From: Amorphophallus konjac | Taxonomy: Eukaryota > Streptophyta > Magnoliopsida > Alismatales > Araceae | Reading direction: 5' to 3' | Assembly (NCBI GenBank): GCA_022559845.1 | Contig: CM040121.1 | Coordinates: forward strand, 342,338,243 to 342,402,242 | DNA: 64,000 nt | Shown: positions 58,645 through 64,000 of the stretch, piece by piece | Layout: every line of letters starts with the position of its first letter | Numbering within the stretch: the stretch's first letter is position 1 | Notes under the pieces: model-generated | The model's input: the letters and a program-made list of their open reading frames with translations, nothing else | The model's database searches: none | What the model was told of the DNA's origin: nothing | Made by a program: the position numbers and the translations under genes

Positions 58645-60390
58645 AAGGGCAATGTACAGACTTTAGATGCAGCATAAAGGCAAGTATGGACACTGTGAGA
58701 ATGTATAGACTTGAAGCCCTTCAAGCGACCTCAATGTACAGACTTGCGTGGGTAAGATGCATGAACAAGCCATAGCCAGTGCATAGACTTAACCGATGCA
58801 TGAACAATGCGCCGATGTATAGCGTGCTGTGCAGGCTATGGGACGCAATGTATAGACATTGCAGTGCTGGCGTGTACAGACTCTATGAATGCAAAGCTAA
58901 AGCAATGAATAGACTTCATGTGTAGAAGACTAAGGCATTGTACAAACTTCACATGAAGCGCTGGACGATGTACAGACTTGTGTTCGTTCAACACAGAGGC
59001 TGTACAGACTTTGAGGCAAACGCTGTATAGACTCTGATGAGAATGCATGGAACAACCGAATGTATAGACATGAAACAAGGAGTGTATAGACTTGATGTGT
59101 ACATGCCTGAGAGACCAATGTACATACTTGCTAAGCTTTCGCTAAGTCTGTATAGACTTCACCATGCAGACGACGACACCAGAGAACAGACTTGAATGCT
59201 TTTGCTAAGTCTGTATAGGCTTGACTATGCATGGAGGAGTGTATGGACTTGCTAAGTGTGTGGCGTGCAACTAAGCAATGTTCAAACTTGTGAGTTTTAT
59301 GTGCAGACAGAACAATGTACAAATGCAGTGTATAGACTTGGTTTGAAGAACAATGTGTAGACTTGCAAGTGTGAGACGCTGAATGAGACGTTCGGATGTA
59401 CAGACTTGGGCTGTACAGACTTGCAGTGTGCAATGCATGCTATGTATAGACTTTAGCTAATGCATGCAATGCAACACAATGTATAGACTTAGTTGCTGAA
59501 TAGACTAGCAAATGCATGAAGAAGCAAGGCAATGCAGACAATGGCTGTATAGACTTGATAAAGCTTCAAAGCACAAGACACTTGGCCAATGTACATACTT
59601 GGAATTGCTTGAAGGCTAATGTATAGACTTGGAAAGCCTGAACCAATGTACAGACTTGAAACAAGTGAACACGGCGATGTGTAGACTTGGCCAATGTACA
59701 GACTTGAAGCGAAGACCAATGTATAGACTTCAATGCAAATGCCAAGACCATGTACAGACTTGAAAGCTTCGAAGCACACGATGTATAGACTTCACTTCGT
59801 GCATGCTATAGGAATGTATAGACTTTGGAAAGCTTGAAGGATAGACACGTTGCACTATATAGACTTGACGATGCAAGCGATGTATAGACTTGGCCCTTGA
59901 AGGATGTACAGACTTTGAAGACTCGAAGCCCCACGATGTATAGACTTTAAGGCAAGTGGACACAGGGACAATGTGAAGACTTGAACAGCTTCAAGGCACA
60001 ATGTGCAGACTTTACCAATGCATAGACTTGGAGTTCAGAACGTAGGTAAAGACTGGGAATGTATAGACTTGACGAATGGCTTGAAACACAGACACATTGC
60101 CAATGTATAGACTTGGATGCCCAAAGGCAATGTATAGACTTGCATAGTGTTGCCAATGTGCAGACTTTGGATGAGACACTGTATGAGACGGTGGATGATG
60201 TATAGACTTCTTGGAAGTGAACTTGTGTGCGAGACAATGTTAACTCTGTACAGACTTAAGCAATGTGCAGATAGGACATCATATGCAGTGAGCATGCAGT
60301 AGTGTATATACTTGGGTGTGTGTGTGCATGCCAGAAGCAATGTATGGACTTAACTGATCGTGTGAGCATGCAGTAGCCAATGTATAGACA
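58645..60390. repeat. About 45-50 spaced copies of an ATGTATAGACTTG motif
   Basis: Close variants of (A/G)ATGTA(T/C)AGACTTG occur all in one orientation about every 35 bp, with unrelated spacers of 15-45 bp. The same motif, reverse-complemented, occurs about eight times in the Copia-2 LTR at 63160-63490. No gene is supported. Confidence 0.92.
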
Positions 60391-60680
60391 TGCGAATCTT
60401 GAGGGGGTCGACCCATCTAAGAGGGGGCGTCGACCCACTTCTGTCCAGATGTCAGACAGATATAATGGAATGCCATTCACAAGCACACATTCACAGCACT
60501 TCTGTCCAGATGTCAGTGAGATATAATGGAATGCCATTCACAAGCACACATTCACAAACACACGAACACATATGAACGCACTTAAATGAATCAACAAGGT
60601 CTTTCATGCACACATGCATATGGTGACTTATAGTGTTTGCTATCATCAAAACCAATCATCAAGACCACAGGGGCACAACA

Positions 60681-62907
60681 CCTTGGAAGTTGAGGAATAA
60701 ACATGGGTTAATAAACCAAGGCACTCAAGTATGTAGAACCCCTTTCTGAACTTTTCAGGTATATTCTCTGCATTTCCTGTTTTGAAATTCATTGCATATC
60801 TTGTTTGATGTGTTCTTGCATATTTGTCATCTTTTGAACACTATGAGTATTCATGTCTCTCAATGCTCATACTGAATTGTTTGTTTAGATATTGAAATGG
60901 GAATAAACTTGCAATTTCTGAAAATCTGAACTGCATATGAATGTTGTTTGAAATCTGTCTGTTGCATAGCTCACTGAAAATCTAGATTACATATAGGACT
61001 GCATGTTAAATTATCATGATTGACCACTATGGTATATCAAATGGTAAGGTACCAAAAGGCAGGTGAACTCTATCTGGAGGTTCTTACTATGTGTGAGATG
61101 GTTTTTTAGACCAAGTTCTCCGTCTAGTACCATGGGTCATATTGCTTAGTAGGGCAGTCTGAATGAGCATGAGTCACAAAATCATATGTTCAGTCTTCAT
61201 GGTAAACTTTACATGTCTTTGCATACATGTAGTTAATTGTATTGCATTTCATTTCATTGAAAATGCCAAAAAGATTGATTGAATACATTTTGTCAGGGGG
61301 AGTCAATGCATTGCATGCAGATTTTTGTCAAATGCATACACTTGTCAGAATTCATTGCATGTTATCCTTGAAAATCCTGAAACTTGCCAGACCTCCTGTT
61401 ATCATGCTTGGTGTGCATATCCTCTTTATTGATTCTATTGATAAACTTTGATCATATCAAAAAACTTTGGGCTTCAAAATCACTTATCTTTGCTGGATTT
61501 CTTCTATCAGTCATTCATGAAGATTTCAATGGGGCATGTCTAGATCATAAATCTGAAAACACTTGAACTAGGAATCTTCTATTATACGTTTTTATGAATG
61601 TCTGAAATAACTCACGTGGTTTAAGTTTAATGTATTCATTGAGTTTGTCTTTAAATATCTTAAAAATATCTGAATCATGTTTAATAAACTTTAACTAACT
61701 GTTTCATGCTATGTCTTGTAAAATCTTCTGAAATCTGCATTATTGAATACATGGCTTTATTTGGTTAAGTACATGAAATTAGTATTGATTTGAAGCAAAT
61801 GAGTTTTTCTGAAATGTCTAAAGGGTAAATTCTGTCAGAACAACGACTTTGGTCACTGAGAAACACATGTCCAAAGGACTGTGTCATGAGGTGCCATAGT
61901 TAACTCTGCTTAAGAATGATTGTTAATCAGGTAGAGCACTGGCATGCACACTGAGAAACACATCTCACTCATCAAAGAAATCAGTTGAGGTATGTCATGA
62001 GGTGTAAATGTTAACTCTGTTAATATAAAGCATGATTGTTAGTCACACGAAGTGCTTAGGGATATTGGCGTCTGATCAATGTATATCCTCTAGTTACAAG
62101 GTGTGCACTGAACTAGAGTGCTCGTAAAATTTGTAGCATGAAAATTTGTTGAACAAATTGCAATATTTGAATGTTGATGCTAAAATCAATTTGCTACAAC
62201 CTTAGACAAAATCATATGACTTCATAATTGCTTGATCTCAATACTAGTGCATGTAATTCTGAAAGAAGTCAATAAATTTGATTGTGTAAGACAGAGGGAG
62301 GATAATCAAGATATAAATATGAGGGCTTGGTTCATTTTTATTAAACTGTGATTTTAGATATAAATACAGAATTTTATTGACAAACTTAGCATACATCATG
62401 TTTAAACCATGCTGATCAATAAAATTCATTCATAAGCCCTTATAATGGAAGACTTTGAAAAATTATGTTTTGGATTTATGAGATTGATATCTCCTTGAAA
62501 ATCTTGTTGAATTCCTTGTATTTGGAGCTTAGTGAAATTCTTTTCCTCACTGTCATTGATTCATCATGACCAGAACTTATCCTTGATTGCCACTTTGGTC
62601 TCCTTCTCATCCATCTCATAAGATTCCATTTTTTCAGGGGGAGCTTCCTTGTCATATGAATCATGCTGCATAGAAATTTTTAAAGAGGGAGAATTGTGTG
62701 CTTGCATTCATACATTTAGGGGGAGTTCTTGCATTTCTTGTTGCATCTGCATTTCTGCATTCATACCTCTCCATGGTTCATCTTGATAATAACAAGGGGG
62801 AGAAATTGATTGAGTCATAAATTTGTTTGAACTTCCCTCTCAAACTATTTCCTTTTGTGATGAAGTCAAAGGGGGAGAATAGTTTGAGTCATCAGAAAGG
62901 GGGAGAT
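60681..62907 (+). mobile_element. Copia-2: internal 3' region of a second family member
   Basis: This is the reverse complement of Copia-1 internal DNA (51610-50598 then 1468-290), without the LINE. It begins CCTTGG directly at the Copia-1 LTR end, so Copia-1 is inserted here; the 5' part of Copia-2 must lie left of the window. It ends in the purine tract AAAGGGGGAGAT (62896-62907). No gene is seen in it. Confidence 0.87.
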
Positions 62908-63490
62908 TGTTGTGCCCTTATGGTTTTGATGATTGATTTTTATGTTAGTCAAACACTATTAGTCACCATGTAATGTTCAGTCATTTTATCAGATCATAAA
63001 GCATTCATAAATATGTTCAGTCATTTTATCAGATCATAAAGCATTCATAAATATGTTCAGTCATTCTGTAAGGTTTATGCATTTCTCTGCTTGTGGATGC
63101 TTGTGGAAGTCCTGCACATTGCATCACTGCATACACATTGCCTTGCTGCATTTCACACGCATTAAGTCTGTACAGGGTCTTGTTGCAGGCACGGCAAGTC
63201 TATAAATCCATTAGCCTTGCCTTATGCACACATCAACTCTATACATCGTGGCATACAAAGTATGCACATTGGTTTTTGTTATGGTTGTGCATCATTACAG
63301 CAAGTTTGTACATCCTTGTTACATGCATTAATTGTGAGCATGACAGAGTCAGTACATTGATCAAGTCTGTACAGCCAATGCATTTCATGTCTCTCATGCA
63401 TGCACATTCAAAGTCTGTACAGCCTGTGTTTGCAACACTAAGTCTGTACATCGCACAGCATGCAAGCCTTCAAAGTCTGTACATCGCATA
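62908..63490 (+). repeat. Copia-2 3' LTR, first part
   Basis: It starts TGTTGTGCCC after the purine tract and has AAGTCTGTACATC-type motifs at 63160-63490 like the Copia-1 LTR. It is interrupted at 63491. Confidence 0.82.
62973..63065. repeat. Tandem 40-bp repeat in the Copia-2 LTR
   Basis: A unit beginning ATGTTCAGTCATTTTATC is repeated exactly twice, plus a partial third copy. It is not seen in the 289-bp LTR end of Copia-1, so it arose in this copy or branch. Confidence 0.9.
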
Positions 63491-64000
63491 TGTTGGGTCC
63501 CGCGAGGTGTAAACGGATCTAGAAGGGGGGGTTGAATAGATCCTATCAAAAGCTTTGGCCTATTTAAAACTCTGAGCTATCGGAAGCATGAACCACTCTT
63601 ATAAAGTGAATGAATCACTTAGGGACAATGCACAGCGAAATTAAGTAGAGTGGCTCAAATGAAAAGACTGGGATTACAAGCTATGAAACGTCCACACTTC
63701 TTTAAGCACATTTGTGATCTTGAAAGAAATAAGCCTTGTAGTGCAGGGATCATAAAGCATAACACTAGAGCATGCAATAGCTTGCAACAACCATGCGTGT
63801 GTGTGTGTGATATGTTGATTACTCAAAGTGCATATATGTGTGAACAATCTAACCAAGTATGGAAGCACACGAACCTGTGAATGGGGTTAGAAGATATAGA
63901 TCAATCACACATGATAAACAACCCACAACACAAAGATTTTTAAGGTGGTTCAGTTGCAACCCCGTAACCTACGTCCACCCCTCACCAAAACCCGGTGAGG
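63491..64000 (-). mobile_element. Left end of a third LTR element (Copia-3)
   Basis: TGTTGGGTCCCGCGAGG, GAAGGGGGGGTTGAATAG and GGTGGTTCAG...CCTACGTCCACCCC repeat, in diverged form, the order of words at the Copia-1 LTR end (54270-54520). It is therefore a related LTR in the same orientation, inserted in the Copia-2 LTR and running off the window. Confidence 0.7.

Larger units (their letters stand above)
1..60680 (-). mobile_element. Copia-1: SIRE-like Ty1/copia element, gag-only, host of the LINE
   Basis: This - strand LTR retrotransposon starts upstream of the window and ends at 60680. Its left (3') LTR is represented by bases 1-289 and its right (5') LTR by 54270-60680. The LTR ends read TGATAGG...CACAACA on the + strand. 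The initiator-Met primer site lies at 54256-54267 and the purine tract at 290-302. The internal DNA holds a gag gene (51622-54146) and about 2.25 kb of non-coding 3' DNA. No protease, integrase, RT or RNase H is visible, so it would need enzymes from a relative. A LINE (1490-50576) and a solo LTR (54893-58196) have landed in it. It is itself inserted in Copia-2 in opposite orientation. The family assignment rests on the gag type, PBS, PPT and LTR end style. Confidence 0.8.
54270..60680 (-). repeat. Copia-1 5' LTR, split by a solo LTR
   Basis: Without the solo LTR (and one TSD) it is about 3.1 kb. The U5 end at 54270-54520 carries GGGGGGGTGAATG and GGTGGTTCGG...CCTACGTCCACCCC, words common at the ends of SIRE-type LTRs. 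The - strand TATA-like AATATATAG is at 58452-58460. The U3 part (58640-60390) is a motif array, and 60392-60680 repeats bases 1-289. Confidence 0.87.

Noticed and set aside
58645..60390. CRISPR-like array (short repeats with unique spacers)
   Set aside because: Plant LTR context, 13-bp degenerate motif, variable spacing and no cas genes; it is part of a retrotransposon LTR.
1..64000. A host gene hidden between the elements
   Set aside because: All stretches over 300 bp are accounted for by element LTRs, internal regions or element spacers; nothing outside them remains.

Overview
The window is plant nuclear heterochromatin made almost entirely of transposable elements nested inside one another. 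I see no host gene, tRNA, rRNA or CRISPR array. A plant, most likely a large-genome angiosperm, is indicated by Ty3/gypsy elements of the Tat and chromovirus Tekay types, SIRE-like Ty1/copia elements, an RTE-clade LINE, primer sites matching initiator tRNA-Met, and an intron-containing antisense gene with a plant-mobile-domain-like protein. I cannot name the species.

The layers, outside to inside, can be read from target-site duplications (TSDs) and element ends. (1) Copia-2 (+ strand): 60681-63490 is its last 2.2 kb of internal DNA plus the start of its 3' LTR; a further LTR element begins at 63491. (2) Copia-1 (- strand, same family, opposite orientation) runs from before base 1 to 60680 and sits inside Copia-2; it carries only a gag-like gene (51622-54146). 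A 3.3-kb solo LTR (54893-58196, TSD TGACT) interrupts its 5' LTR. (3) An RTE-type LINE (- strand, 1490-50576, 21-bp TSD) sits inside Copia-1; Copia-2 preserves the matching empty site. (4) A giant Tat-lineage element (- strand, 3931-49813, TSD AGCCT, LTRs about 2.8 kb) splits the LINE endonuclease domain. (5) Inside Tat lie a Tekay tandem (19372-32654) and a gag-only LTR element, TR-GAG type (34300-41667, TSD GTAGT).

Without its insertions the Tat element is about 24 kb. Its - strand gag-protease-RT-RNaseH-second RNaseH-integrase frame runs from about 47018 to 15930. It is broken only by about twelve nonsense codons, with no frameshift that I can find. Between integrase and the 3' LTR it carries a + strand gene with a TATA box, a 5'UTR intron and three to four coding introns (7171-12824). 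That gene encodes a roughly 1.66-kb-codon protein with a plant-mobile-domain-like part, an SV40-like nuclear signal and a C-terminal coiled coil. Next to its 3' end (13198-15592) is an array of short stem-loops whose stems vary in a compensatory way, followed by seven copies of a ~42-bp repeat.

The most unusual points are the covarying hairpin arrays (in Tat and, independently, in the solo LTR), the paired palindromes in the Tekay LTRs, and the 45-50 copies of a short motif in the Copia LTR. The repair scar at 19239-19371, made of small templated pieces next to an 844-bp duplicated Tat segment, and the spliced antisense gene also stand out.
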